From contig DASXZD010000030.1 of the NCBI GenBank assembly GCA_036502085.1, positions 78,177 through 142,176 on the forward strand: DNA of 64,000 bases, given 5' to 3'. A program made the translations under genes and the position numbers. Shown here one piece after another: positions 17,176 to 25,231 of the stretch (its first letter is position 1; every line of letters begins with the position of its first letter). A model generated the notes under the pieces. The model was not told where the DNA came from and searched no databases. It worked only from the letters and a program-made list of their open reading frames with translations. Origin of the DNA: PALSA-505 sp036502085. Lineage in GTDB: Bacteria > Actinomycetota > Actinomycetes > Streptosporangiales > Streptosporangiaceae.

Positions 17176-18552
17176 TCAGGCCGGGTGGTGGAACCCGTCG
17201 TAGGCCACTCCGAGGTAGGGGAACGCGTCGAGATAGGGGGCGTTGACGCTGGCGGGCGTCAGGCCGTCGGTGACGAGGCTGGCCGCCTCGTCCGGGGTGT
17301 AGCTGGGCATGACCAGCGGGTAGGTGGCGCCGGCGATGGCCCGCAACTCGATCGTCACCACGTCATCGAAGACGCGCCTGCCGTTGGGGAAGCCGGCCAC
17401 GTCGCCGCCGAGCAGCCCGAGGATGTTCGGGTTGGACGCGGGCGGGATGGACGTGTTGAGCCGCAGCATGTCGGAGAGCACCGGGCCGGTGAAGGTCGTG
17501 AACGTGGGGCTGATGATGCCGGCCGGGATTCCGGTCAGCAGGATGGCCTCCAGGTCGGCCCGGGCGGCACCGGAAGCGACCAGCGCGGCCAGGTGGGGGA
17601 ACACCCCCGGGTACAGGACGTTGAGCAGCCCGGCGAGACCGGGGTTGGTCACGTAGGAGGCGAACTCCTTGTCCTTGCTCGGCGGCAGGGAGTTCCACAG
17701 GTCCTTCTTGCCGAGCGGGACGAGTACCTCGTTGAACAGAGGGTTCCCCAGCCGCGACACCTGGCGGAAGGGGCCGAAGTTCTGGTTCTCGCCCGCGTCG
17801 GCGTCCCAGACCCGCACCTTCTGCCGGCTGGCCGTGGTCCAGACGCCGATGACCGGGCTGCCGCCCGACCCCGGCGCGACGACCTGGGAGATGGGCACCT
17901 GGATCGCGATCGAGTGCACGTTCAGGCGGTTCGCGCCGTTGACGCCCGGTTCCGGCTTGTTGAACAGGTGCATGCCGAACTTGTTGTGCAGGTTCTCGAA
18001 CGGCCGCAGGTTCCCGAGGTCGAAGATCGACCCGAGGTCAACGTAGAAGCCCTCGGCGCGCTGGCCCGCGAACACCGTGGTGCCGCCGGGCAGGTGATGG
18101 ACGGCCTCATCGGCCAGCGTCGCGTAGTTGCCGGTGGACAGCGGCCCGATGTTGCACGGCGGGCAGGCCAGCTTGCTGCCGAGCACCGACTCCGCACCGC
18201 CGCTGATCAGGCTGACCGTGTAGAACTGACGGCGGTTCCAGTTCTTGCTGTCCAGCGACAGGATCGGGCCGGTGTTGTACAGGAACGTGTCCGGGTCACG
18301 CAACTGGGTCTCGAACTTGAAGCTGTAGGTGATGTCGGCCTTGCCGTCACCGTTGTTGTCGATGTTTATGTCGTACCGCACGTCGTCGCCGAACTCGTAG
18401 AAGTTCGGGCCGCCGGCGGGCTCCTGCAGCGGGATGTAGTTCGCGATCAGCGTGACCGTGTTGGGCTGGTCCGGGCTGACGAACGCGTATACATCGGTGC
18501 TATCGGCAACCGGATCCTTCGAGATCTCGGGTGCCTCACGATGCGATGACAT
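17176..18552 (-). CDS. DUF4331 domain-containing protein
   Basis: 458 residues. The signature MSSHREAPEISKDPVADSTDVYAFVSPDQPN, beta-rich organisation and the YEFGDDVRYDINIDNNGDGKADITY segment (Asp/Asn-rich, calcium-binding-like) identify DUF4331. The family is widespread and uncharacterised. There is no clear signal peptide, although many relatives are exported. I start at ATG 18552 (SSHREAPE is the usual N-terminus) with GAGG upstream. It is followed downstream by the small beta protein and preceded by a Tat-exported protein, so the three may form one operon. Confidence 0.85.
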   Translation of the reverse strand: MSSHREAPEISKDPVADSTDVYAFVSPDQPNTVTLIANYIPLQEPAGGPNFYEFGDDVRYDINIDNNGDGKADITYSFKFETQLRDPDTFLYNTGPILSLDSKNWNRRQFYTVSLISGGAESVLGSKLACPPCNIGPLSTGNYATLADEAVHHLPGGTTVFAGQRAEGFYVDLGSIFDLGNLRPFENLHNKFGMHLFNKPEPGVNGANRLNVHSIAIQVPISQVVAPGSGGSPVIGVWTTASRQKVRVWDADAGENQNFGPFRQVSRLGNPLFNEVLVPLGKKDLWNSLPPSKDKEFASYVTNPGLAGLLNVLYPGVFPHLAALVASGAARADLEAILLTGIPAGIISPTFTTFTGPVLSDMLRLNTSIPPASNPNILGLLGGDVAGFPNGRRVFDDVVTIELRAIAGATYPLVMPSYTPDEAASLVTDGLTPASVNAPYLDAFPYLGVAYDGFHHPA

Positions 18553-18641
18553 CAGTAACCTCACATGCTTGTCGTGATGGCGGGGATTGTGGTGGCGGCG
18601 GCGGGAGTCAGAGGGGGCGAGCCGTCGCGGCGCGAGCCGGG

Positions 18642-19013
18642 TTACTCGATCGTGCGCGATAGCCGCGCGGCCAGATCCGGGTCATGCACCCGGGTGTGGC
18701 TGGTCCCGCTGTACACGTCGAGCTCTCCGGTGCGGGGGTCGCGGACGTGCACGACGACGGGCTCCTTGGCGGCCGGCTGCGCGGCCTGGTGATGCTCCTC
18801 GGTCCTGGCGGGCTCCTGCTTGGCCGGCTCCCGCCTGGTGGCCGCGAGAGCGGGGCCCGCCGCCGCGAGGCCGCCGAAGGCGCCCGCCGCGATCCCGGCC
18901 GCACCGATGCCCGCCGCGCCGAGCAGCGACCGCCGGGATACCCTCGGCTGGCCCGGCTCGTCCGGGGCGCCGCCGCCCTCCGGCCTGCCTTTGGCTTGAT
19001 CGTTACCAGTCAT
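18642..19013 (-). CDS. Small Tat-exported protein of unknown function
   Basis: 123 residues. The twin-arginine signal is clear (RVSRRSLLGAAGIGAAG, with a hydrophobic run ending at ALAAT near residue 60). The mature part is only ~60 residues: charged, with a His pair and the segment VVVHVRDPRTGELDVYSGTSHTRVHDPDLAARLSRTIE. There is no catalytic motif. It lies upstream of DUF4331 on the same strand, 89 bp away. Export through Tat often indicates a cofactor or folding before export, but none is evident here. Confidence 0.75.
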   Translation of the reverse strand: MTGNDQAKGRPEGGGAPDEPGQPRVSRRSLLGAAGIGAAGIAAGAFGGLAAAGPALAATRREPAKQEPARTEEHHQAAQPAAKEPVVVHVRDPRTGELDVYSGTSHTRVHDPDLAARLSRTIE

Positions 19014-19296
19014 GTTCGTTCCTCCCTGGACGGCACCGGTGGGCCCGGCACGCAGATCCGCGGTTGCGTAGCACGCGCGCTATTCGCGCCGTCGGCCCCA
19101 GCGGTTGGACGATTTGGCATGTTTTACCAAATCTTTACCTTTGAGGGCGAGATGGGAGTGAACCGAGATGCCGGGTGCGGCGAATCACGGATAGCCGTAC
19201 TCCAGGCCCGGGGCGCCCGCCGGTCAGATCCCGGCCTCCAGGAGGGGAGAGGCCGGTATCTGGCCGGGCACTGCGCCAGGGCAGCGAGGGGAGCTA

Positions 19297-19590
19297 GCGG
19301 AGGGCCCATCGGCGCGAGCCTCACCCCGCAGCTGCGCGGCATGTCCACGGCGGCGGACCTGGCGCTGCCGTTCGCGTCCACGCTGTGCGCCGCGTGCTAC
19401 GACGTCTGCCCGGTGGCGATCAACATTTCCGAGGCGCTGGTGCACCTGCGCGCGCCCGCGCGGTCGATTCGCAGCCGCACTCTTGTTTTCATTCCGAACG
19501 GCTGGCGCTGGGCATAATCGCCTGGACCCTGCGGCGCGGCGCGCGGCTGGCCCCGGGGCAGCTGGGTCAGGGGCGCCCGGGTCCGGGTGG
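19297..19590 (+). pseudogene. Fossil of lutB/lldF (lactate-utilisation iron-sulfur protein)
   Basis: The frame at 19297-19460 reads GGPIGASLTPQLRG, then ALPFASTLCAACYDVCPVAI, then NISEALVHLR. This matches the second [4Fe-4S] motif region of LutB/LldF (CxxCxxxCP). The preceding part of the gene is absent. After about 19460 the similarity appears to continue in another frame (ERLALGIIAWTLRRGARLA near 19500-19560), consistent with a frameshift. It is a non-functional remnant. Confidence 0.7.
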
Positions 19591-19640
19591 AGGGAGTGCA
19601 CGGCCCCCGCACCCTCCACGTGCTCATCGCGAGCGCGCAC
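19587..19640 (+). pseudogene. Fossil of the lutC C-terminus
   Basis: A short frame reads VEGVHGPRTLHVLIAS, which resembles the last residues of LutC/LUD-domain proteins. Lying directly behind the lutB fossil, it indicates a deleted lutBC operon. The remainder of lutC is absent. Confidence 0.5.
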
Positions 19641-19650
19641 TCCATGACGA

Positions 19651-19689
19651 GGAAGGATTTTGGTCGCGTACGCGACCAAAAATCCTTCC
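19651..19689. terminator. AT-containing palindromic stem-loop after zur
   Basis: Arms 19651-19668 and 19671-19689 (GGAAGGATTTT-GGTCGCG / CGCGACC-AAAAATCCTTCC) are complementary apart from one bulged A, with a 2-nt TA centre. It stands 17 bp past the zur stop (19706, minus strand), so it probably terminates the zinc operon. Confidence 0.65.
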
Positions 19690-19705
19690 CGCTAAGCCAG
19701 CTGGC

Positions 19706-20155
19706 TCAAGCGCGTGCGCAGTCGGGGCAGAGGCCGAAGAGCTCGACGGTGTGGTTCACGTCGGTGAACCCGGCCTCGGTGGCCACCTGCTCGGCCCAGC
19801 GCTCCACGGCCCGACCCTCGACCTCCACGCTCCGCCCGCAGGAGCGGCAGGTCAGGTGATGATGGTGCGCGTTGCTGCGGCAGCGGCGGTACAGCGTCTC
19901 GCCGCCAGGGTCCCTGATCGTGTCCACCCGGCCGTCTTCGCTGAGCACCTGAAGGTGCCGGTACACCGTGGTCAGGCCGATCTGCTCGCCGTGGCGGCGA
20001 AGCTCGGCGTGGATCTGCTGGGCGCTGCAGAAGCCGGCCAGGCCGTCCAGCGCCGCGGATAGCGCCTCGGCCTGACGGGTCCCGCGGATCCGCGTTCCGC
20101 CCGACGGCGACTTGGCTGGCGGCGGTGGCGTCACTCCCCGCACATTAGCAGGCAA
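19706..20155 (-). CDS. zur: Zinc uptake regulator, Fur family
   Basis: 149 residues. A winged helix (AQQIHAELRRHGEQIGLTTV, then YRHLQVLSEDGRVDTI) and a metal-binding C-terminal half (SNAHHHHLTCRSCGRSVEVE, LFGLCPDCARA) with two CxxC pairs for structural zinc. Placement as the last gene of a zinc ABC-transporter operon supports Zur over Fur, PerR or Nur. It overlaps the upstream permease by 11 nt. With zinc bound it should repress the operon through the box near 24017-24040, giving autoregulation. Confidence 0.9.
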   Translation of the reverse strand: MPANVRGVTPPPPAKSPSGGTRIRGTRQAEALSAALDGLAGFCSAQQIHAELRRHGEQIGLTTVYRHLQVLSEDGRVDTIRDPGGETLYRRCRSNAHHHHLTCRSCGRSVEVEGRAVERWAEQVATEAGFTDVNHTVELFGLCPDCARA

Positions 20156-20990
20156 CGGCAGGCGCTCCCTGGTCTCGACTTTGCCCTGCGGCGGGGCGGA
20201 CGCGGGTCCGGCGCCAGGCGGCCCAGCCGCGCCCGGCGCCGTAGCAGAAGGCGCCGATGACGCCGACGAAGAACCCCACGGGCCAGTTCGAGGTGTAGGA
20301 CGCGGCGATGGCGGCCCACACCGTCGCGATCGCGATGACCACCGAGAGCGCCATGGCCAGGTAGGGGTCGCTGGTGAACGACCTGGCCGCCGCGGGCGGC
20401 CCGATCATCAGGCTGAAGATCAGCAGCGCGCCCACGACGGGCAGCGCCATGCTCGTCGCCAGCGCGATGACGACCAGGAAGTACATCTCGATCCGGTGGC
20501 TGCGCACGCCGCGCGCCTCGGCGAGCTCTGGCATCACCGACGCGAGCATGAGCGGGCGGAACATCACCAGGATCGCGACGATGCAGATCGCGCCGAGCCC
20601 GGCCACCGGCGCCACCTCGTTCACGCTGATGCCGAGTACCTCACCGAACAGCAGCGACTCGATCTCCGGCGCGTACTCGACGCTAAAGCTGAGGAACAGC
20701 GCGCCGAGCCCGAGCATCACGACCAGGGTGAGGGCGGTGGCCACGTCGTGGCGGCTGCGGCGGCCGAGCCAGCCGATGCCGAGCGCGCCGGCCAGCGAGA
20801 ACACGGCGAGCCCGACGAGCGTGCTGACCCCGATCAGGCTGGCCCCGGCGGCGCCGGCGAACGCGCCAGTCGGCAGCGCGTCGGCGACGAAGGCCGAGCC
20901 GCGGATCACGACGAAGAAGCCCACGACGCCGGCCACGATCGCGACGATCGTCGCCACCGTCCAGGTGTTCACCATGAACCCGGAGAACAT
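20145..20990 (-). CDS. Zinc ABC transporter permease (second copy)
   Basis: 281 residues, ABC-3 family permease with about eight hydrophobic segments (TVATIVAIVAGVVGFFVVIRGS at the start, VGALLIFSLMIGPPAAARSF in the conserved cytoplasmic-loop region). It lies 10 bp downstream of a paralogous permease and overlaps zur. The pair may form a heterodimeric channel, or one may be a duplicate. The role is zinc uptake with ZnuA and ZnuC. Confidence 0.85.
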   Translation of the reverse strand: MFSGFMVNTWTVATIVAIVAGVVGFFVVIRGSAFVADALPTGAFAGAAGASLIGVSTLVGLAVFSLAGALGIGWLGRRSRHDVATALTLVVMLGLGALFLSFSVEYAPEIESLLFGEVLGISVNEVAPVAGLGAICIVAILVMFRPLMLASVMPELAEARGVRSHRIEMYFLVVIALATSMALPVVGALLIFSLMIGPPAAARSFTSDPYLAMALSVVIAIATVWAAIAASYTSNWPVGFFVGVIGAFCYGAGRGWAAWRRTRVRPAAGQSRDQGAPAVAC

Positions 20991-21000
20991 GCCGGGAGCC

Positions 21001-22164
21001 CTACTCGCCCTGTCCCGGCGCGGCCAGTGCTGCCGGACGCGGGTCCGTCGGCCGGCGGCGGGTCAGCCTGCGGACCTCCCGCACGGCCCGGCCTTCGGAC
21101 CCGGCCTGGCCTTCGGACCCGGCCCGGCCTTCGGACCCGGCCCGGCCATCGGACACGCCCCGGCCATCGGACACGCCCCGGCCATCGGACACGCCCCGGC
21201 CTCCCGACACGGCCCGGCCTTCCGACATGGCCCGGCCGCGCCGCATGGACCGGTCGGCTCGGCTCGCCCGACTGCGCCGGCCCGCTGCGCCGGCCCGGCC
21301 CGACCGGTCGCCGCGGCCGGCCAGCTGGGCGGCCAGGTAGAACAGGAACACCAGCGTGACCACGAAGAAGCTCACCGGCCAGCCGTGCCGGGTCGGCGGC
21401 CAGTAGAAGCTGTCCCAGGCGAGCAGGATGCCCAGCCAGGTCGCGGCCAGGCCGATCAGCGCCGACCAGGCGATCGCCAGGCCGGGCTTGCTGGTCAGCC
21501 GCAGCGCGGTCGCGGGCGGCCCGACCAGCAGCGCGGTGCTCAGGATCGTGCCGATGGCCAGGCTGGACAGCGACACGGCGATCGCGATCGCGACCAGGCA
21601 CGAGATGCCGGCCAACCGGATCCGGATGCCGCGGGCGAAGGCGAGATCGCTGCTGATCGAGCTGAGCAGCAGCGGCCGGTACAGCGCGGCCGCGATGCCG
21701 ACGGCCAGCACGCCGAGCGCCGTGATGACCGGGATCACCGAGGTGCTGATGACGAACATCGAGCCGAACAGGATCGTGATCGTCGCGCCGGTGGTGCTGG
21801 TGTGCTGCGTATCCCAGTAGAGGAACAGCGCCGCCAGGCCGAGCCCGGCGCCGCGCACGATGCCGGTGGCCAGGTCGCGGCCGCGCGGCCGCTGGACCCC
21901 GATCATGTCCATGATCCCGGCCGCCAGCACGCTAGTGCCGGCGAAGCCCCAGATCGGGCTGATCCCGATGAGGAAAGAGCCGGAGCCGCCGGTGACGCTG
22001 ATGTCGGCGAACGCGTGACCCGCGTACGACTGGCCGCGCATCACGGTGAAGACGCCGAGAATGCCCGAGACGACCGCGGCGAGGCCGCCGACGGTCACCG
22101 CCACGTGGACCGGCGCGCTGCCGAAGAAGCCAGGCTCGAAGACGGCGCTGAGGACGTCGGACAC
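21001..22164 (-). CDS. znuB: Zinc ABC transporter permease with repeat-rich C-terminal tail
   Basis: 387 residues. The first ~275 are an ABC-3 permease (FFGSAPVHVAVTVGGLAAVVS, AHAFADISVTGGSGSFLIGI, IGTILSTALLVGPPATALRL). It then continues for ~110 residues that are Arg/Gly/Ser-rich and built from GRGVSD / GRAGSE hexapeptides, ending RRRPTDPRPAALAAPGQGE. The tail is not part of the family and is encoded by 18-bp tandem repeats (21091-21234). It lies 3 bp after the ATPase gene in the same operon. Confidence 0.88.
   Translation of the reverse strand: MSDVLSAVFEPGFFGSAPVHVAVTVGGLAAVVSGILGVFTVMRGQSYAGHAFADISVTGGSGSFLIGISPIWGFAGTSVLAAGIMDMIGVQRPRGRDLATGIVRGAGLGLAALFLYWDTQHTSTTGATITILFGSMFVISTSVIPVITALGVLAVGIAAALYRPLLLSSISSDLAFARGIRIRLAGISCLVAIAIAVSLSSLAIGTILSTALLVGPPATALRLTSKPGLAIAWSALIGLAATWLGILLAWDSFYWPPTRHGWPVSFFVVTLVFLFYLAAQLAGRGDRSGRAGAAGRRSRASRADRSMRRGRAMSEGRAVSGGRGVSDGRGVSDGRGVSDGRAGSEGRAGSEGQAGSEGRAVREVRRLTRRRPTDPRPAALAAPGQGE
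21091..21234 (-). repeat. Eight 18-bp tandem units encoding the znuB tail
   Basis: Eight in-phase units of 18 bp: types GCCTTCGGACCCGGCCCG, GCCATCGGACACGCCCCG and related, read on the + strand. On the coding strand they give GRAGSE/GRGVSD repeats. Adjacent units are identical in blocks of two or three. Confidence 0.9.
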
Positions 22165-22167
22165 GGT

Positions 22168-23061
22168 CTACAGCGCCCTGGCGACCGAAGTGGGCTCATG
22201 GTGCCCGGCGGGCGTGTGCGGCTTGTCGCCCCGCCCGGCCACGACCAGGATCCGGTCGTGCACCTGGATCACGTCGACGTGGTGGCCGTACAGCTTGCTG
22301 AGCACCTCGGTCCTGACCACCTCGCTGGCCGTGCCGCTGGCCGCGCGGCCAGCCGCCAGGTAGACCACCCGGTCCATCACTGGCAGCAGCGGGTTGATCT
22401 CATGCGCGGAGAGCAGCACGGCGACCTGCTGCTCCCTGGCGATGCGCGCCAGCAGGCCGATGACCTCCTGCTCGCTGCGCAGGTCGAGGTTGGCCAGCGG
22501 CTCGTCCAGCAGCAGCAGCCTGGGCTTGCTGATCAGGGCGTGCGCGATCAGCACCCGCTGCTGCTCACCGCCGGACAGGTTGCCCACCCGGGCGTCGGCG
22601 AACTTCTCCGCGCCGACCGCGCGGAGCATCTCATCGACCAGTTGCCTACGGCCGCGGGACGGCAGCGGGAGGCCGAGCCGGTGCCCGTCCAGGCCCAGCC
22701 CGACCAGGTCGCGGGCCCGCAGCGGCATGTCCGGGTCGAGCTGGATCTTTTGCGGCACGTAGCCGATCGCCCGGCTGCTCCGCGACCGCGGCCGACCGTC
22801 GATGCGGACATCGCCAGCCGACGGCGACGTCAGCCCGAGTATGACCCGCAGCAGCGTCGTCTTGCCCGCGCCGTTCGAGCCGATCAGGCCGGCGAACTCG
22901 CCGCGGCGCAGGCCGAACCGAACGTCGTGCAGCACCTCACGGCCGGACAGCCAGACGCTGATCCCGTCGACCGACAGTGCCTCGCCCGGCTGGGCCTTGG
23001 CCGACAGTGCCTCGCCCGGCTGGGCCTTAGCCGCGGTGCCGTCCGGCCGCCGCCCGGTCAT
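22168..23061 (-). CDS. znuC: Zinc ABC transporter ATP-binding protein
   Basis: 297 residues. Walker A GSNGAGKTT, signature NLSGGEQQRVLIAHAL, Walker B RLLLLDEPLANLD and H-loop LLSAHE are all present. The ATG at 23061 overlaps the znuA stop as ATGA, so translation is coupled. The N-terminus carries a duplicated 10-residue block (KAQPGEALSA twice) from a 30-bp tandem duplication at 22971-23030. ZnuC energises zinc import through the two downstream permeases. Confidence 0.92.
   Translation of the reverse strand: MTGRRPDGTAAKAQPGEALSAKAQPGEALSVDGISVWLSGREVLHDVRFGLRRGEFAGLIGSNGAGKTTLLRVILGLTSPSAGDVRIDGRPRSRSSRAIGYVPQKIQLDPDMPLRARDLVGLGLDGHRLGLPLPSRGRRQLVDEMLRAVGAEKFADARVGNLSGGEQQRVLIAHALISKPRLLLLDEPLANLDLRSEQEVIGLLARIAREQQVAVLLSAHEINPLLPVMDRVVYLAAGRAASGTASEVVRTEVLSKLYGHHVDVIQVHDRILVVAGRGDKPHTPAGHHEPTSVARAL
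22971..23030. repeat. 30-bp tandem duplication at the znuC 5' end
   Basis: Units 22971-23000 and 23001-23030 differ at one base. They duplicate ten codons ahead of the ATPase domain without changing frame. Confidence 0.9.
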
Positions 23062-23996
23062 AGGCCCAGCCTCTGCGTCGAGATCTTGCCGGCCAAGGCC
23101 CGCTGCAGGGCCTGGGTCTCGGCGAGCATCCAGGACTGGTAGTCGTACCCGGCCGGCATGGTCTCGTACACGCCGACTACCGGGATGCCGTACTGCCGGG
23201 CCTGGTCGAGGAACGACTCGGTCAGCGCGTCGGTCACCTGCTGGTTGTAGAGGAAGGCACGCACCTTGTGCCCCTTGAACAAGCCGCCCTCCAGCGAGAT
23301 GTATTGCGGGGCCGGATCCACGCCGTTCATCACGTCCGCCTGGAACCGGAACGGAGTGAGGATCTTCGCCCCGGCCGCCTGCAGCAGGTAGTCGCCGACC
23401 GGCTCGGTGACGCCGACCGGCGCGCCCGGATGGGCGGCACGGAAATTCGCCAGCGCGTCGAGCCAGGGAGCCAGCGAGCGGTCGAAGGCGCGCAGGTTCG
23501 CCAGGAAGTACGCCGAGTGCGCGGGCTGCAGCGCGGCCAGGCCGACGGCCAGCGCCTTCGCCACCGCCGGCATCGTGGCCGGGTCGTACCACAGGTGCGG
23601 GTTGGGCGTGCTGTCCGGCAGGCGGAGCAGCGCCTGCACGTCGATGATCTTGCGGCCGGAGCCCGGCGACGCCGCCTCGATCTTGTTCATGAACGTGTCG
23701 TAGCCCAGGCCGTTCTGCACGATCAGCTGAGCGGTGCTGACCTCCTGCGCAACGGTGGGGCTGGCCTCGAACGAGTGCGGGTCGGTACTGGGATTGCTCT
23801 CGATCGCGGTGACGTGAACGTACCTTCCGCCGATCTGGCCGATGACGTTGGCGTACTGGTTCTCCGCGCCGACCGCGGCGATCGTGCCCGCCGGGGCGTC
23901 CGCCGTGGCTGGCGAGCACGCCGCGCCGGCCAGGACCGCCGCGACGCTCAGCGTGGCGGCGGCTACCTTGGTGCGCGGTGGCATGCTTGACGTCAT
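23058..23996 (-). CDS. znuA: Zinc ABC transporter substrate-binding lipoprotein
   Basis: 312 residues, cluster 9 (ZnuA/TroA) metal-binding protein. A lipoprotein signal is seen (VAAVLAGAACSPATADAPAG, lipobox LAGAAC). Metal ligands are recognisable: NPSTDPHSFEASP (His), NPHLWYDPATMPAV (His) and the acidic end of the second lobe (VVGVYETMPAGYDYQSWM). The His-rich loop of Gram-negative ZnuA is absent. It is first gene of the znu-zur operon, with a Zur-controlled promoter 20-60 bp upstream. A second in-frame ATG at 23984 is an alternative start. Confidence 0.92.
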   Translation of the reverse strand: MTSSMPPRTKVAAATLSVAAVLAGAACSPATADAPAGTIAAVGAENQYANVIGQIGGRYVHVTAIESNPSTDPHSFEASPTVAQEVSTAQLIVQNGLGYDTFMNKIEAASPGSGRKIIDVQALLRLPDSTPNPHLWYDPATMPAVAKALAVGLAALQPAHSAYFLANLRAFDRSLAPWLDALANFRAAHPGAPVGVTEPVGDYLLQAAGAKILTPFRFQADVMNGVDPAPQYISLEGGLFKGHKVRAFLYNQQVTDALTESFLDQARQYGIPVVGVYETMPAGYDYQSWMLAETQALQRALAGKISTQRLGL

Positions 23997-24016
23997 CCGA
24001 TCTGGCCGGGGCTGTT

Positions 24017-24053
24017 AGATGAAAACGATAACCATTATGGATATGACCGTCAA
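24017..24053 (-). promoter_or_regulatory. znuA promoter overlapped by a Zur box
   Basis: Minus strand: -35 TTGACG (24048-24053), 17-nt spacer, -10 TATCGT (24025-24030). The AT-rich Fur/Zur-like element ATAATGGTTATCGTTTTCAT (24019-24038, minus strand) covers the -10 and start region, where a bound repressor would block RNA polymerase. Together with zur in the operon it supports zinc-dependent autoregulation. Confidence 0.75.
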
Positions 24054-24337
24054 GCCGGGTGCGGAGCGTGCAGCCGGCGCGGGTGAGATCCTGCTGCTCA
24101 GGCCGGCCGGGCCGCCTCGGACCCTGAAGGGTTCCTGAGTGTCGGCAGCGGAATCGCTCTGATCCCTGTACTCGCTGTGTATTTCCGGTAAGGCCAGGCT
24201 TTAGCATGGTCTCCGAAAGCCGTCTGGGTGGGCTACCAGCGGCCCTCGCTCGCGTGCTCAGCTTCGCCGCACGCGCTGCGGTGCCGGGCGGGACTAGCCA
24301 GCGAAATCGAGCGCAGAGAGCCAGGGCAGGCAAGGCC

Positions 24338-25231
24338 ATGGGCAAGGCAAGCAGAAGCAAGCAGGGTGACGCGCGCGCGAAGATCGCGGCGCAGCGTGCG
24401 GCGGCCAAGCGCGCCGAGATCCGTAACCGGATGTTCATGACTTCGGGCGCGGTCGTGGTGGTGATCGCCATCGTGGTGGTCTTCGTAGTGGTGAAGCTCA
24501 ATTCCAAGACGTCGGCAGATACTGGCTCGCCCACCGGGTCGACCCTCAGCGCCAGTGCCATCCACGACATCACCGCTGTCCCCTCCGCCACGCTGGACGC
24601 AGTAGGTGCTGGGACGTCGAGCGCAAGCACGATCATCAAGATTCCAGGTACGCACCTCACCAGCGCAGGTAAGCCGGAGGTGCTCTACATCGGTGCCGAG
24701 TTCTGTCCGTACTGTGCAGCCGAACGGTGGGGCATGGCGGTGGCTCTGAGCAGGTTCGGCACTTTCACCGGGCTGCACGGTATCCATTCCTCGACCAAGC
24801 CGGGCGAACCCTATCCGGCGACGCCGACGCTGACCTTCTACAAATCCACGTACACGAGCAAATACATCACCTTCACGCCGGTCGAAACCGAAACCGTCCA
24901 GGAAACCGCTCTGCAACAGGCCTCATCGCAGCAGACTCAGCTCATCGACAAGTACGACGGACCGCCGTACGTCTCGGGAAGCGCAGGGTCGATACCGTTC
25001 ATTGATTTCGGCAATCAGTTCATGGTTAGCGGAGCTAGCTATAGCCCCCAGATCCTCCAGGGGAAGACCTGGACGCAGGTAGCAGCGGCGCTGAGTGATC
25101 CAACGAGCGCCATCGCCAAGGGCGTGGACGGTACCGCCAACCAGATCACGGCGGCGATCTGCAAGCTGACCAATAACCAGCCCGCTAGTGCCTGTACTTC
25201 GACCGTCCAGGCACTGGGAGCAAAGATCTGA
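24338..25231 (+). CDS. DUF929 membrane-anchored thioredoxin-like protein
   Basis: 297 residues from ATG 24338 (MGKASRSKQGDARAKIAAQR, the usual basic N-terminus). An ATG at 24206 is an alternative but adds atypical sequence. One transmembrane helix (VVVVIAIVVVFVVVKL) is followed by an extracytoplasmic domain with a CPYC redox motif (YIGAEFCPYCAAERWGMAVA) and a further Cys pair near the end (AAICKLTNNQPASACTST). The Cys motif and its coupling to a VKOR gene indicate oxidative protein folding outside the membrane. The start of the next gene overlaps its stop by one base. Confidence 0.85.
   Translation: MGKASRSKQGDARAKIAAQRAAAKRAEIRNRMFMTSGAVVVVIAIVVVFVVVKLNSKTSADTGSPTGSTLSASAIHDITAVPSATLDAVGAGTSSASTIIKIPGTHLTSAGKPEVLYIGAEFCPYCAAERWGMAVALSRFGTFTGLHGIHSSTKPGEPYPATPTLTFYKSTYTSKYITFTPVETETVQETALQQASSQQTQLIDKYDGPPYVSGSAGSIPFIDFGNQFMVSGASYSPQILQGKTWTQVAAALSDPTSAIAKGVDGTANQITAAICKLTNNQPASACTSTVQALGAKI

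Noticed and set aside
20374..23142. 922-codon open frame opposite the znu operon
   Set aside because: It is the antisense of four well-supported transporter genes and has no domain of its own.
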